Shown here piece by piece: positions 11,632 to 22,514 of a stretch of DNA of 64,000 nucleotides (position 1 is its first letter; each line of letters opens with the position of its first letter). Under the pieces are notes generated by a model that saw nothing but the letters and a program-made list of their open reading frames with translations, searched no databases and was not told where the DNA came from. The translations under genes and the position numbers were made by a program. This DNA is from Rhineura floridana. Taxonomy: Eukaryota > Chordata > Lepidosauria > Squamata > Rhineuridae. Location of the stretch: NCBI RefSeq assembly GCF_030035675.1, contig NC_084482.1, positions 226,033,943 through 226,097,942 on the forward strand. The letters are read 5' to 3'.

Positions 11632-12689
11632 CATGGCACTGACCAGATGCAGACCTGCTTAACTTCATCAAGGTGATGCCCTCATGGGCCTTCAGATCAA
11701 ACCGTGGGACCTCAACCAGAATTTTGCCACTCAGCCCTCATCTGCCTGCATTCACATCCCCCCTCACGGTAGTTCCTGAGTCAAACTCTTGTTCAGGAGA
11801 GCCTGCAGAGTTCCAAGCAACTGTGTCCAGGGCGATGGGAATGTTTTGGGGCAGGAGAGTGGCAGTTAAGCGGAGAAGGAGGAGAGAGGCATGCAAGTGG
11901 TGAATGGAAAGCAGGAAAATGAGTGTTGAATTCTTTTTTAATTCAGGCCATGGGAGGCCACACTACAAGCTCATACTCTGGGAAGGGAGTCTGGAAGTCA
12001 GCACATGCAAAACAACTTTTATTACAAACAAGGGAAGGAATAATTCTTCCCTGGCCTATGATTGATTTACATTTATTTACATATTTCTATGATGCCTTTC
12101 TGCCAAGGTACCCATGGTGGTTTCTCACTTCAAAATACCACAGTGAATAAATGATGTAAGATGTCAACCTGGCCCTGTGGGGTGAGGGGACAGTCTGAGC
12201 GGAGCAGGCCCCCCTGACATTGCCTTGCCAGCCTCCCTCCCTCTCTCCTTCCTCCCCATAGGGCAGGTGGGGTCCTTGGAAGGAGCCTTCTTGTAGTAAT
12301 GGGCAATGGCAGCATGAAAATTTGTCTCCAGTTATTATGGGCTGGGCTGGAGCTCAGCGTGGAGACACACTTGCAGCTGTACTGGTTTCAATGAGTCTCC
12401 ACCTCTGTTTTCTGAAAGCAGGGGCACACAATGTTACCCAATCTCTGCCCCTTTTTACTCCAAAGCCTGGGAAATTGGAGATTGAGCACATTTTACCTTG
12501 AAGTCAGCTTCATGCGGACTTCATTACTCATTGGACATCAACCCTGTTGCCATTCCAGGTGTGTCCAATCAAAACCCTTTGCTGTAGGCTGAGGCAGACA
12601 TGAGGATTGGCCCAGTACTTTGCTGTGGGTGTTCCTAAAAGCAGTGGGAAAGGGAGATGCGTCCAGCTGTGGGCAAATCCGTTTCCAAT
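11632..12689. other. Gene-free, no recognised gene
   Basis: No gene is recognised. A short L2-like 3' tail may lie at about 12060-12140 (gatgcctttctgccaaggta). The rest is unassigned and is repeated in copy 2 (44309-45364). Confidence 0.5.
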
Positions 12690-12868
12690 ATGTTGCTTTG
12701 GAAATTTGTTTTTTAAAGATCTTTTTAAAGATGTTTTGTTTTATTACGTTTTAAAGCCTTTTGTTTTTAAAATGTTTTAAAGTGTTTTTGGTGTTTTTGT
12801 TTGCCACCCTGGGCTCCTTCTAGGAGGATATAAGGGCGAGATATAAATTGAATTACAAATAAAATAAA
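12690..12868 (+). mobile_element. L2-type LINE 3' tail
   Basis: T-rich sequence is followed by ccaccctgggctccttctag and gagatataaattgaatt, the 3' end common to squamate L2 copies (compare 17780-18010). The duplicate is at 45365-45545. Confidence 0.75.
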
Positions 12869-13695
12869 CTGCAACAAGACAAAACCATCTCACTGCTTTT
12901 GTTCTTGTGGTGACTTTCATTGTCCTACGCAGCTGTGTCTTCACCTGTTCTTCAACACACAACCTCTTGTTCTGGGCCTACAAAGAGTAACCCAGGTTTG
13001 TATTGAATAGAAACGTTAACACTTTTGAAATATGTTAAATCTGAAACAGAAACGTGAAACAAGCATCTCATCCAGACTAGTTGCCGGGAGGAAAATAGGG
13101 GGAAACTAAATGTTATTAATTAAGGGTGAGGCAGTTTTTAGTAGCCTTGGCAACAGTTGCTAAGGGGGCTGGAATGTGGGGAAAGGGGGCAGTTGGGGGC
13201 AGTTAGGCCAGAGAGGAGGGAAAAGGAATGAATGGAGGGCCAGTAAGGAGTAAAGTGGGAGACGCCCTCTTGGGTGCACTGCAGTGTGAGGGCATGTTGG
13301 AACAAACAGCATAAGGAAAAAGTCATGTTGCAGGATCTGGAAGCTGGGATTGTCGGAGCAGAATGGGCAGGCCGGCACAAGCAGAATGAAGATGTTGCCT
13401 GATTCTGTAAAAACAACAACAGTTGTTAGGCTCGAGGGGAATCAGTAGAGTCTATGAAACAAAAGGAAAAAATCTGACGAAATAACAGCAGAAGTTGGCG
13501 TTGAGGAAAGGAAAATTGCTCAAAGTTACTGTATATTAAAAAAAAGCTGATAAAATTATCACACAGTGGTTCCTTCATAGACTCTGCCTAAAGGGCTCAA
13601 ACAATCTCATGATCATGCGAGATGGAAAAGACAGGCTCTCAATAGCCCAGGAGATACGTTAGGCACCAAACTTTGCAGGCAGAATTCAAGGAATT
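12869..13695. other. Gene-free stretch
   Basis: Short open frames are present (for example 13138-13419, minus), but none resembles a known protein. The stretch is conserved in copy 2 because it was duplicated. Confidence 0.4.
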
Positions 13696-13870
13696 ACCTT
13701 GCCCTTGATTCTGGTGTTCATGCAATTGGTCTCACAGGCAATCTTTGGGTAAATCCTTGGATCTTCGGCAAGAAAAATGATAATTATAAGGAGAGAAACA
13801 TTGCCTGGAGTCTCTGTGTGGCTCGAGGCGCAGGAGCACAGGTGGGAGAAAACATGTTTTCGAGAACTCA
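13696..13870 (-). promoter_or_regulatory. Block related to the V2R upstream region
   Basis: This block aligns by eye with 30126-30306, which lies just upstream of the V2R start codon. Shared runs include tgcccttgattctg, ataattataagg and tggctcgagg, in the same order and orientation. No V2R first exon follows on its left side. It may be an orphan V2R 5' flank from a lost gene copy, or a shared repeat. The duplication copy is at 46374-46550. Confidence 0.45.
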
Positions 13871-14117
13871 GTGAAGACGTTCCATACTCTTGACAGGGGT
13901 CAGTGTAGGGGAAAAGGTGATGAAATAATCTGGACAATCTCCTTTTAATGAATGCACAGGGTTCACCCGAGTTCCCTTTCAATCTCGTGGCCCTGCAGAG
14001 CTCCACTTGCCAAATACTGTGCTAACCAACGCACACCCTAAGCACTTCTCTGAACTTAGGAGATATCCACAATGGCAGATCAAAAGAGAAAAATCCCACC
14101 AAAGATTCTCAGGTCTA

Positions 14118-14262
14118 GGGATGTTGTTGTTGTTATGTGCCTCCAAGTAGACTATGACTTATGGCCACCCTATGAATCAGCGACCTCCAAGAGCATCTGT
14201 CGTGAACCACCCTGTTCAGATCTTGTAAGTTCAGGTCTGTGGCTTCCTTTATGGAATCAATC
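14118..14262 (-). mobile_element. BovB/RTE-tailed SINE-like repeat
   Basis: On the minus strand the element ends in a cataacaacaac tail after gggtggccataagtcatag, a BovB-type 3' end. A related piece in the opposite orientation lies at 15417-15495, so the two form a loose inverted pair around a CR1 fragment. Confidence 0.6.
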
Positions 14263-14394
14263 CATCCAGAAGGAGACTAAGGCAAAGTTCCAAGGCAATA
14301 TTGTGAAATAGGGAGTGGCTGGTGGTGCTGCCTAGCAGTGGGATCTTGTGAGATCTGTGCTAGAGCCCGTGAGAGAACAAATAAAAACCAGGAT

Positions 14395-15415
14395 CCGGAC
14401 TGGTGGGACCTGACAGGTGGTGGCAGCAGGTGGGATCCTAACAAGGCACCTTGGAACTCCAGACCAGTCAGCCTGAAATCAATCCCTGGGAAAATTCTGG
14501 AGCAGATTATAAAGCGGTCAGTTTGTAAGCACCTTGAAAACAATGCAGTGATTACTAGAAGCCAGCAAGGATTTATCAAGAAGAAATCTTGCCAGACTAA
14601 TCTTATCTCGTTTTTTGATTGGGTAACCTTCCTGGTAGACTGTGGGAATGCTGTGGATATAATATATCTCAACTTCGGCAAAGCTTTTGACATAGTGCCC
14701 CATGTTATTCTGATTAGTGAGCTAGCTAAATGTGGGCTGGACGGCTACACAATTGTACTCAAAGAGTGCTTATCAATGGTTCCTTCTCAATCTGGAAGGA
14801 GACAACAAGGGGGGGCACTTTAGGGCTCTGTCCTGGGCCCAGCACACTTGGAATTTTTGTTCATACTCACAAGCTGGATATGAACCAACAGTGCGATGTG
14901 GCTGTAAAACAGGCCAATGCTATCTTAGGCTGCATTAACAGAAGTTAACAGAAGTATAGTTTCCAAATCACATGAAGTACTAGGTCTCCTCTGTTCAGCA
15001 TTGGTTAGGTCTCATTTTGAAGTACTAATTCCCCTCTATTTGGCACTGGTTAGTCATTTTGAGTACTTCATCCAGTTCTGGACACCACATTTTAAGGATC
15101 ATGCAGACAAACTGGAACAGTTTCAGAGGAGGGCAAGAAAGATGATCAGGGGACTGGAAACAAAGCCCTATGAGGAGAGACTGAAAGAACTGGGCATATT
15201 TAGCCTGGAGAAAACTGAGGGGAGATATGATCATACTCTTTAAGTACATGAAAGGTTGCCACACAGAGGAGAGCCAGGATCTCTTCTCAATTGTCCCAGA
15301 GTGCAGGACATGAAATATTGGGCTCAAGTTACAGGAAGCCAGATTTTGGCTGAACATCAGGGAAAAAATCCTAAATGTTAGAGCGGTACGACAATGGCAC
15401 CACATGGCTGACACA
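14395..15415 (+). mobile_element. CR1 LINE fragment, internally deleted
   Basis: The plus strand encodes CR1 reverse-transcriptase blocks in order: RPVSLKSIPGKILEQIIKRS, then SQQGFIKKKSCQTNL, then IIYLNFGKAFDIVPH. After a gap without the catalytic FADD region come QFWTPHFKDHADKLEQFQ and [15 protein letters not shown]. It is frame-broken and old. Copy 2 of the duplication ends inside this element at 47684, in front of MHC-II exon 1. Confidence 0.88.
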
Positions 15416-15416
15416 A

Positions 15417-15495
15417 CAGATGCTCTTGGAGGTCACCGATTCATAGGGTCGCCATAAGTCGTAGTCGACTTGAAGACACATAATAACAACAACAA
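15417..15495 (+). mobile_element. BovB/RTE-like 3' tail
   Basis: The sequence gggtcgccataagtcgtagt followed by cataataacaacaacaa is a BovB-type 3' end with an (AAC)n tail. It is the inverse relative of 14118-14262. Confidence 0.6.
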
Positions 15496-15662
15496 AGGCT
15501 ATCAATGGCTACTAACTGTGATGGATATGTTTCACCTCCACTGTCAGAGGCAGTACGCTCTTGTGATCAGGTCTTGCTTACAGGCTTCCCTTTGGGGCAT
15601 CTGGTCGGCCACTGTGAGAATAGATGTCGGCCTAGATGGGCCACTGGCCTGATCCAGCAGTC
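15496..15662 (+). mobile_element. CR1 LINE 3' end
   Basis: The 3' untranslated sequence of the CR1 group seen at 8630 is present: ggccactgtgagaatagatg, then gggccactggcctgatccag. The copy is decayed. From 15663 to 16004 nothing is recognised beyond a short near-palindrome (gacatcatgtatgatgtca) near 15742. Confidence 0.7.
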
Positions 15663-16331
15663 AGGCGGATGTATCAGGGCTTTATTGACCACAGCCAGCA
15701 TGAGACAGCCTAGTCTGAAACCGACATGACATTGCGACATCATGTATGATGTCACAAGAAGGATGAGTCCCAGCCTAGACTTAACTCTGTCATGGACGGA
15801 TGATGAGATTAATTTCTGGGTTACATTATCTTTTATTCCAACAAAGGAATGTATTTAAATGACATGCTTCTTACAGTCATTTCTCTAGACAGGACTTTGT
15901 TTTCCTCTGTGTTTTGTGCTCTACTGTCACCTAACTGTTTTAATTATTTAATTGGTAACTGCTTAAACCGCTCAATTATTCATTGTTTGTTGTTCTTGTG
16001 CTCCGGCCTTGTATAAATACATAACAAACTTCTTCTTGCTAGCAACCATAAGAAAGGCAAATTCCCTGCTAGGGATCATTAGGAAATGTATTGAAGATGA
16101 AACTTCCGATATCGTAATGTCATTGCATAAACATCTATGGTGCTGCCACATTTGGAATACTGTGCACATTTCTGGTCGCCTCACCCCAAAAACAGTAGAG
16201 TTGGAAAAGGTCCAGAAAAGGGCAACCAAAACAATCAAGGGGATGGAGCGACTCCCGTATGAGGAAAGGTGGCAGCATTTGGGGCTTTATAGTTCAGAGA
16301 AAAGGCGAGTCAGAGGCAACAGATAAGATCT

Positions 16332-17138
16332 TAAGAACATAAGAAGAGCCTGCTGGATCAGGCCAGTGGCCCATCTAGTCCAGCATCCTGTTCTCACAGT
16401 GGCCAACCAGTTGCCTGGGGGAAGCCCGCAAGCAGGACCCGAGTGCAAGAACACTGTCCCCTCCTGAGGCTTCCAGCAACTGGTTTTCAGAAGCATGCTG
16501 CCTCTGACTAGGGTGGCAGAGCACAGCCATCACAGCTAGTAGCCATTGATAGCCCTGTCCTCCATGAATTTGTCTAATCTTCTTTTAAAGCCGTCCAAGC
16601 TGGTGGCCATTACCGCATCTTGTGGGAGCAAATTCCATAGTTTAACTATGCGCTGAGTAAAGAAGTACTTCCTTTTGTCTGTCCTGAATCTTCCAACATT
16701 CAGCTTCTTTGAATGTCCACGAGTTCTAGCATTATGAGAGAGGGAGAAGAACTTTTCTCTATCCACTTTCTCAATGCCATGCATAATTTTATACACTTCT
16801 ATCATGTCTCCTCTGACCCGCCTTTTCTCTAAACTAAAAAGCCCCAAATGCTGCAACCTTTCCTCATAAGGGAGTCGCTCCATCCCCTTGATCATTCTGG
16901 TTGCCCTCTTCTGAACATTTTCCAACTCTAGAATATCCTTTTTGAGATGAGGCGACCAGAACTGTACACAGTATTCCAAATGCGGCCGCACCATAGATTT
17001 ATACAACGGCATTATGATATCGTCTGTTTTATTTTCAATACCTTTCCTAATTATCGCTAGCATGGAATTTGCCTTTTTCACAGCTGCCGCACACTGGGTC
17101 GACATTTTCATCGTGCTGTCCACTACAACCCCGAGGTC
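16332..17138 (-). mobile_element. CR1 LINE nested in an older CR1
   Basis: An open minus-strand frame of 211 codons covers CR1 motifs from DLGVVVDSTMKMSTQCAAAV through [19 protein letters not shown] to WNLLPQDAVMATSLDGFKRR. The 3' end (ttaagaacataagaagagcc) is at the left. It is nearly identical to the 8630-9328 copy, so both are young. Confidence 0.9.
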
Positions 17139-17296
<158 letters not shown>

Positions 17297-17429
17297 GCCA
17301 TTTTCATGGTTCATGGTTTGGGGTCTATTAACATCAACCAGTGATAGAAGTGTATAAAATTACGCATGGCATAGAGAAAGTTGATGGAGACATTGTTCAC
17401 CCTCTCTCATAACATGGACATCATCCAAT

Positions 17430-18010
17430 GAAATGGAATGCTTGAAGATTGCCCATTTGCTACCGGGCCAAGTTCAAGGTCCTGGTTTTGGTGTACATAG
17501 CCCTATGCAGCTCAGGACCAGGATACCTAAAAGACCATCTTATCCCTTACATACCCAGCCGATCACTGCGCTCTGCAGGTGAGGGCCTCCTGCAGATACC
17601 ATCTTCTCAGGAGGTCCATTCTGCACAATATAAGGAACAGACCTTTAGTGTGGCGGCACCAACCCTGTGGAATCCCCTCCCCTTGAATATTAGGCATGCA
17701 CCATCTCTGCTATATTTTCGGAGCCTTTTGAAGACTTTCCTCTTTCAACAAGCCTTTTAAGTCGAGACCTATCCCAGTCTGCGTCTGTTGGAATTGCTTT
17801 TTAATATGTTTTTTAAATAATGTGTTTAACCCTTTTTTAAAGATTTTTTTAAAAATGTTTTTAATGTTGTTTTGTTTTAAGGTATTTTAAGATCTGTTTT
17901 TATGATATTTGAAAGTGTTTTTAGCACTTCTGTTTGCCGCCCTGGGCTCCTGCTGGGACGAAGGGCGGGATATAAATCCAATAAATAAATAAATAAATAA
18001 ATAAAATAAA
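17430..18010 (+). mobile_element. L2-type LINE 3' part
   Basis: The plus strand encodes the L2 reverse-transcriptase C-terminus (CYRAKFKVLVLVYIALCSSG, FSVAAPTLWNPLPLNIR), ending at 17760. A 3' untranslated region follows, ending gggcgggatataaatccaat and an (AATA)n tail. It is inserted in a CR1. Confidence 0.88.
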
Positions 18011-18352
18011 GATTCAGGACAGATGAAAGAAAGTACTTCTTCATTTAGTGCATAGTTGAGCTATGCAACTCATTCCCAGAGTAGGCAGTGATGGCCACCA
18101 ACTTGGACAGCTTGAATAGAGGTTTCGACAGATTTATGGAGGAGAAGGCTATCAGTGGCTCTGAGCCACAACAGCTGTGCCCTGCCTTTGGGAAGGCAAG
18201 ATGCTTCTGAATACCAGTTACTAGAAGCCGCAGGAGGGGAGAATGCTCTTGTGCTCAGGTCTGCTTGCAGGCTTCCCATAGGCACCTGGTTAGCCACTGT
18301 GAGAATACCGGACTAGACAAGCCACTGGCCTGATCTAGCAAACTCTTCTTAC

Positions 18353-19164
18353 GTTGGTACTTTATCGAGGCTGAACTGCAACAAACTGCACACGTTTTAA
18401 AAATGGCACCCCTCCAGTCAGAAGCTCCCTTCAGAGCATGGAGACTTGGCCTTCTGGAAACCTGCCTCTTGGTTGGCTCCCTCCTCCTGGCCCTGCCTCC
18501 TATTGGCTAATCCTCTTGAACATGTCAAAGGATTTGGAATGCCAGCTTATTTTCCAACTCTGCTCCTGTGCTTTTAACATCCACTTGGCTCTTAGGACTG
18601 GAAATGTGGGAAGTCCTCTACCCCAACCCATTCATCTCAGTTTTCTAGAGACGGTTTTTGGAGTGGGAAGGTTTTCTCCGTAAAATATGTATCTGCCAAA
18701 CCTTTTGCCCAAGCAGGGGGATTGGTTAAAAGGCATAAGGGGTGGCAAAGCTCAAATAAAGTCTGTATTGCCAGTTGTTAATGAATATATCATACCATTT
18801 TATGCAATCTGCTGAGAGAGATCTTGCTAAATAAATTGATTTTATGAGGTAGATGGGAATTCAGGGGATGGCGATGGGTGGGAGAAAGATATCAAAAGAA
18901 CAACAGTGCAACTATATCAAGGCCAGACCGACAGAATAATTCAAAAAGGTGGAGAGACCCAGAAGTCCAGAATATATATATAGGATAGATGGGGGAGGGT
19001 TACATCTTTGGGATGCTTCCAGACCAAGTGTTCCATCGAACATTCATCCTGATTTGTTTGCAGAGGGATTAGACATTTGACTATTCAATGAGCATTCATT
19101 CTGCTCTGTTTGCAGGGAGGCCAGATGATGGTCCATCACTTTCCTTTTCGCAGGAAGTCAAATA
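18353..19164. other. Gene-free stretch
   Basis: No gene or clear repeat is recognised. Open frames here are short and unlike known proteins. Confidence 0.5.
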
Positions 19165-19280
19165 TTGTGGGAAGTGGGTTTGCTGCAACAAGCCCTACCT
19201 GGAAATTCCAGGTATTGAAATTGGGACCTTTTGCAGGCAAGAGAGATGCACTACCATGAAACTACAGCTATATGTCTTCA
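19165..19280 (-). mobile_element. tRNA-derived SINE, degenerate
   Basis: The sequence ttgggaccttttgcaggcaa then gagatgcactaccatgaaac is the reverse complement of a decayed tRNA head. The same SINE family appears at 48660-48875 and 58230-58400. It is not a functional tRNA gene. Confidence 0.6.
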
Positions 19281-19956
19281 GGGAACCTTTCCCCATGACA
19301 CTGTCCCCTGACAGGGTCTTTTCGAAGAAGCCGCCCTGTGTGTCACAAAGCATTGGGTCACATGGAGCACAAACCAGGTATGGTGGGCCTCGACATCATC
19401 CTCTATGAACCGAGAGCATGTTGAACAATCGCCTGTGCCCGTGCGTTGCAGGAGAACATCAGCGCCAGTGACTAAACAGCTGTTGTCTGGGAAGTTTATT
19501 TGACATCTCCATTGAGCAACCTCTCATAAGCTTCTGAGGAATGCCTTGGGCAAGCCACTGGGATAGGGTTAGCATGGCAGAACTTTTCTGAGTTGCCCTC
19601 CTAACGTGTTCCTCCTGTATATAAGGAGCAATCAGGATGGCTTCTGTTGAGAAGCGACTCTCCACCGTTGTCATGAATGTCCCTCTCAGGGACTCAGGTC
19701 AAGTGTTTCCTGAGGTGGTAAACCTGGGTGAGAATAAGGAGCAGCTTACCCTGCAGGGTGGAATTGCAGCAATGGTCTCCCACCAGGGCAGTCCCAACCT
19801 CTCTGCCGTGTTGCCTCTCTGCCTGGTAAGCGGTATTGATGCCCCTGCTGGAAGGTCATTGCTGCAGTGCCACCCCATCAGAAAAGCTACCCCAGTAATC
19901 CTGGAAGTGGGGCTGGGGAGGGTCATGGGGGTCACCTAAGCTACTCATTATCTAAA
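19281..19956. other. Gene-free stretch
   Basis: Nothing is recognised. Short open frames on both strands (19459-19674 minus, 19637-19939 plus) have no recognisable domain. Confidence 0.4.
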
Positions 19957-20130
19957 TCTCCAAGGCTATGGTCTGAAGGCACATGAGGCCAGCACCCTGT
20001 GGATGCTAAGCAGGGTCAGGTCTGATCAGTGCCTGGATGGGAGACCGCCTGGGAACTGTATGTAAATCGCCTTAGGTTTCTATCATGAAAAGAAAGGTGG
20101 GGTATAAATCTCAATGGGCTAGCAGTGGAC
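19957..20130 (+). mobile_element. 5S rRNA-derived SINE (SINE3 type)
   Basis: The run gatgctaagcagggtcaggt, then ctggatgggagaccgcctgg, is close to the internal region of vertebrate 5S rRNA, including the polymerase III internal control. The 5' third is worn. Downstream the body ends in ggtggggtataaat, an L2-like 3' end, which fits a 5S-headed SINE mobilised by L2. It is not a 5S gene because the 5' half is diverged and there is no T-run terminator after the 5S part. Confidence 0.82.
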
Positions 20131-20584
20131 GCAACCCATGAGCCAATGGTTCACCACAAAGAAAAAAATCACCTAGAAAACAAGGATGTGTAGGGATGTA
20201 TTTATTTATCTTAGCAGAGTGGAGTCTGCCATCACATGAGCCCCAAGGTGAAACGTTAGCACCCAGTAAGGATGTGCTCGAAATTTGCAAAATTCAAATT
20301 TGACATGGGATTTCCTATTTATATGCTCTCTTTTTTGTCCACATGGATCAGGGGTTTTTTCTAGTGGTTTTCCACGGCTGATAGGATTGTTTCTGATTGT
20401 TTCTAAGCCTTTCTTTTTAATCCTTATTCTTATTTTTCATTTGATATGATTCAATATGGGCACATTCTTGTTCAAAAGTTGTGAAACAAACAACAGTAAA
20501 TGTTGTTGGTGATGATGTTAAGATGCCTGAAGTGTGCACTATTTCCTAGAAAATAACTGACTATGCAAATCAGTTCGGGTGATC

Positions 20585-20698
20585 CCAGATGAACACTAGC
20601 AGCATTAACACTGTTGTGGCTGATCAGATAACTAGTGGGAATTGGACTTGATGGCCTTATAGGACACTTCCAACTCTACTATTCTACGATTCTATGAA
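20585..20698 (+). mobile_element. CR1 LINE 3' tail
   Basis: The sequence ggacttgatggccttatagg, then caactctactattctacgat, is the CR1 3' terminus with its attctatga repeats. It lies about 100 bp from the V2R stop codon. Confidence 0.75.
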
Positions 20699-20803
20699 TC
20701 AGCTTGTGACAGAGCAATGCACATGAAACATTCCCAAGAGATCCATGTGGACTTAATTACTGCTGAGCTGGACAACAATTGTCAAAACTAAATATTTTAA
20801 AAA

Positions 20804-21714
20804 TCAGATGACATCCTTCATTTTTGTGGTCAAGTGCTCCTTTGTATTCAGATCAGGCCTAAGTACAATAATGTAGCACTTCGGGATGAAGATGCAGCCC
20901 AGGAGCCCAGCACTGGAAGCCAAGATGGAGAAGACCTGCACGGCTACCATGTATTTCCCCTTCGTGCTCAGGTAGGTGGGCACAAAGGACACCCAAACAC
21001 TGCAGAAAACCAGCATGCTGAAGGTGATCAGCTTGGCTTCATTGAAGGCCCCAGGCAGCTTCCTGGCCAGGAAAGCCACCGTGAAGCAGATGGCAGCAAG
21101 GAAGCCCATGTAGCTGAGGGAAACATAAAACATGGCGACAGACCCTTCATTGCATTGCAGGATGATCTCTCCAGGCTGGGAGTGCATGTCGGAGTCTGGG
21201 AATGGGGGAGAGATGCCCAGCCAGATGGTGCAGATGACAACTTGGACACTGGAACAGGAAATGACAATGGAGTTGGCCAGACTCTTCCCCAGCCATCTCC
21301 TCGCTTTGTTCCCTGGCTTTGTAGCCAGGAAGGCTAGCACCACAGTGATGGTTTTTGCCAATACAGAAGAGACGGCAACTGAGAAGATGATGCTGAAGGC
21401 CATTTGTCGTAGAAGGCAGGTCACTTTCTTTGGCCGGCCAATAAACAGGAAGGAGGACAAAAAGGAGAGCAGGAGGGAGACAAGAAGGATATAGGAGAGG
21501 TCCCTGTTGTTGGCTTTCACTATTGGAGTTTCAAGGAATTTAATGAAGATTCCTAACACACAGCCTGTAATTAAGGATAAGAATAGGGCAAAGGAAGGCA
21601 AGAGGATCCCCAAATGTTCTTCATAAGCCAGGAAGGTTATGATCTTTGGGATACACTGATCTTGGTCCTTATTTGGATATTGATCTTCTGGACATTTGGT
21701 GCAATGATCTGCAT
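20804..21714 (-). CDS. V2R exon 6, seven-transmembrane domain
   Basis: 911 bases encode the end of the cysteine-rich linker ([18 protein letters not shown]) and the seven helices. Family C marks include [58 protein letters not shown] and the C-terminal [15 protein letters not shown]. The acceptor is tttttcccag. The stop is TGA at 20806-20804. Confidence 0.95.
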
Positions 21715-22464
21715 CTGGGAAAAAAATTGTTTTAAGCATCAAGAGTGTCTTCAGTGTCACTGATATCCATAATCATCTAAACCATTTTGAAACAAGATGC
21801 TGATCTATTTTTATTTATTTATTTAGTATTGGATTTATATCCCACCCTTCCTCCCAGCAGGAGCCCATGATGTGGGAGAGGTTTATTCATTGACTTATTT
21901 CATGCCTTCTCCCTTGAAGTCACCCACCTTCCTGAGGGGAGAATGTTCCTTCTGCACACGGAGCACAACCATAGCAGCAAATTGGCTCTCCTTCTCGAGC
22001 AACCTTGGAATATCCAGGGGGACAGCTTTTGGTACACCTGGAGTGAGGGACGGTCTAACCATAAAGAGAAGAAGGGGCGTCAAGGGGAAAGTATTTATGT
22101 CTATGGAAATGGGTTCCATCCACACCTTCCCAGCCAGAAAGGGACCAACAGCATCTCTTGTTCCCCTGACCCCAAGTGATCCCAGCCTCCTTTTTAAGGA
22201 AGCGCTATTGATGCAGATCGACATGGTAGGAAAACCTGTTTGATGTATTTGCCTGTTTGTTTCAACATCTATATGCCACCTTTCGATACGAAAAGGTACA
22301 GTAACAAAAGAACAATCCTAGAATAACAGTAGTAAAATCACAGCATCAGGAAAACACACTGAAGAAGTGGAGGAATTAAACAAAGGCTCAGCTGAAAATG
22401 CTACCTAAAATTGTATCTTGAAAACGACTACTACTAGTGGTACGAGTAAGTACTACTATGAGTA

Positions 22465-22514
<50 letters not shown>

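Larger units (their letters stand above)
1..15006. repeat. Segmental duplication, copy 1 (left end outside window)
   Basis: Positions 1-15006 match about 31916-47684 in the same orientation, with the same order of LINE, SINE and retroviral pieces and only scattered differences by eye. The right limit is sharp: both copies share the sequence to the bases cattggtt (15006 and 47684). Copy 1 then continues through an unbroken CR1 element, while copy 2 passes straight into MHC class II exon 1. So copy 1 has the ancestral arrangement at this end and copy 2 is the arrival. The left limit lies at or before base 1. Copy 1 alone carries a CR1 at 8630-9328; copy 2 alone carries an L2 piece and an L1 piece. 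No intact host gene is seen inside the unit. Confidence 0.97.

Noticed and set aside
13138-13419. Decayed V2R signal-peptide exon beside the upstream-like block
   Set aside because: A Met and some hydrophobic residues are present, but none of the PGD..I.GI exon 1 pattern; too weak to claim.
19957-20130. Functional 5S rRNA gene
   Set aside because: The 5' part is too diverged, there is no polymerase III T-run terminator after the 5S-like part, and an L2-like tail follows.
20834-21494. Plus-strand open frames opposite V2R exon 6
   Set aside because: They are antisense shadows of a strongly recognised seven-helix coding exon and contain no domain.
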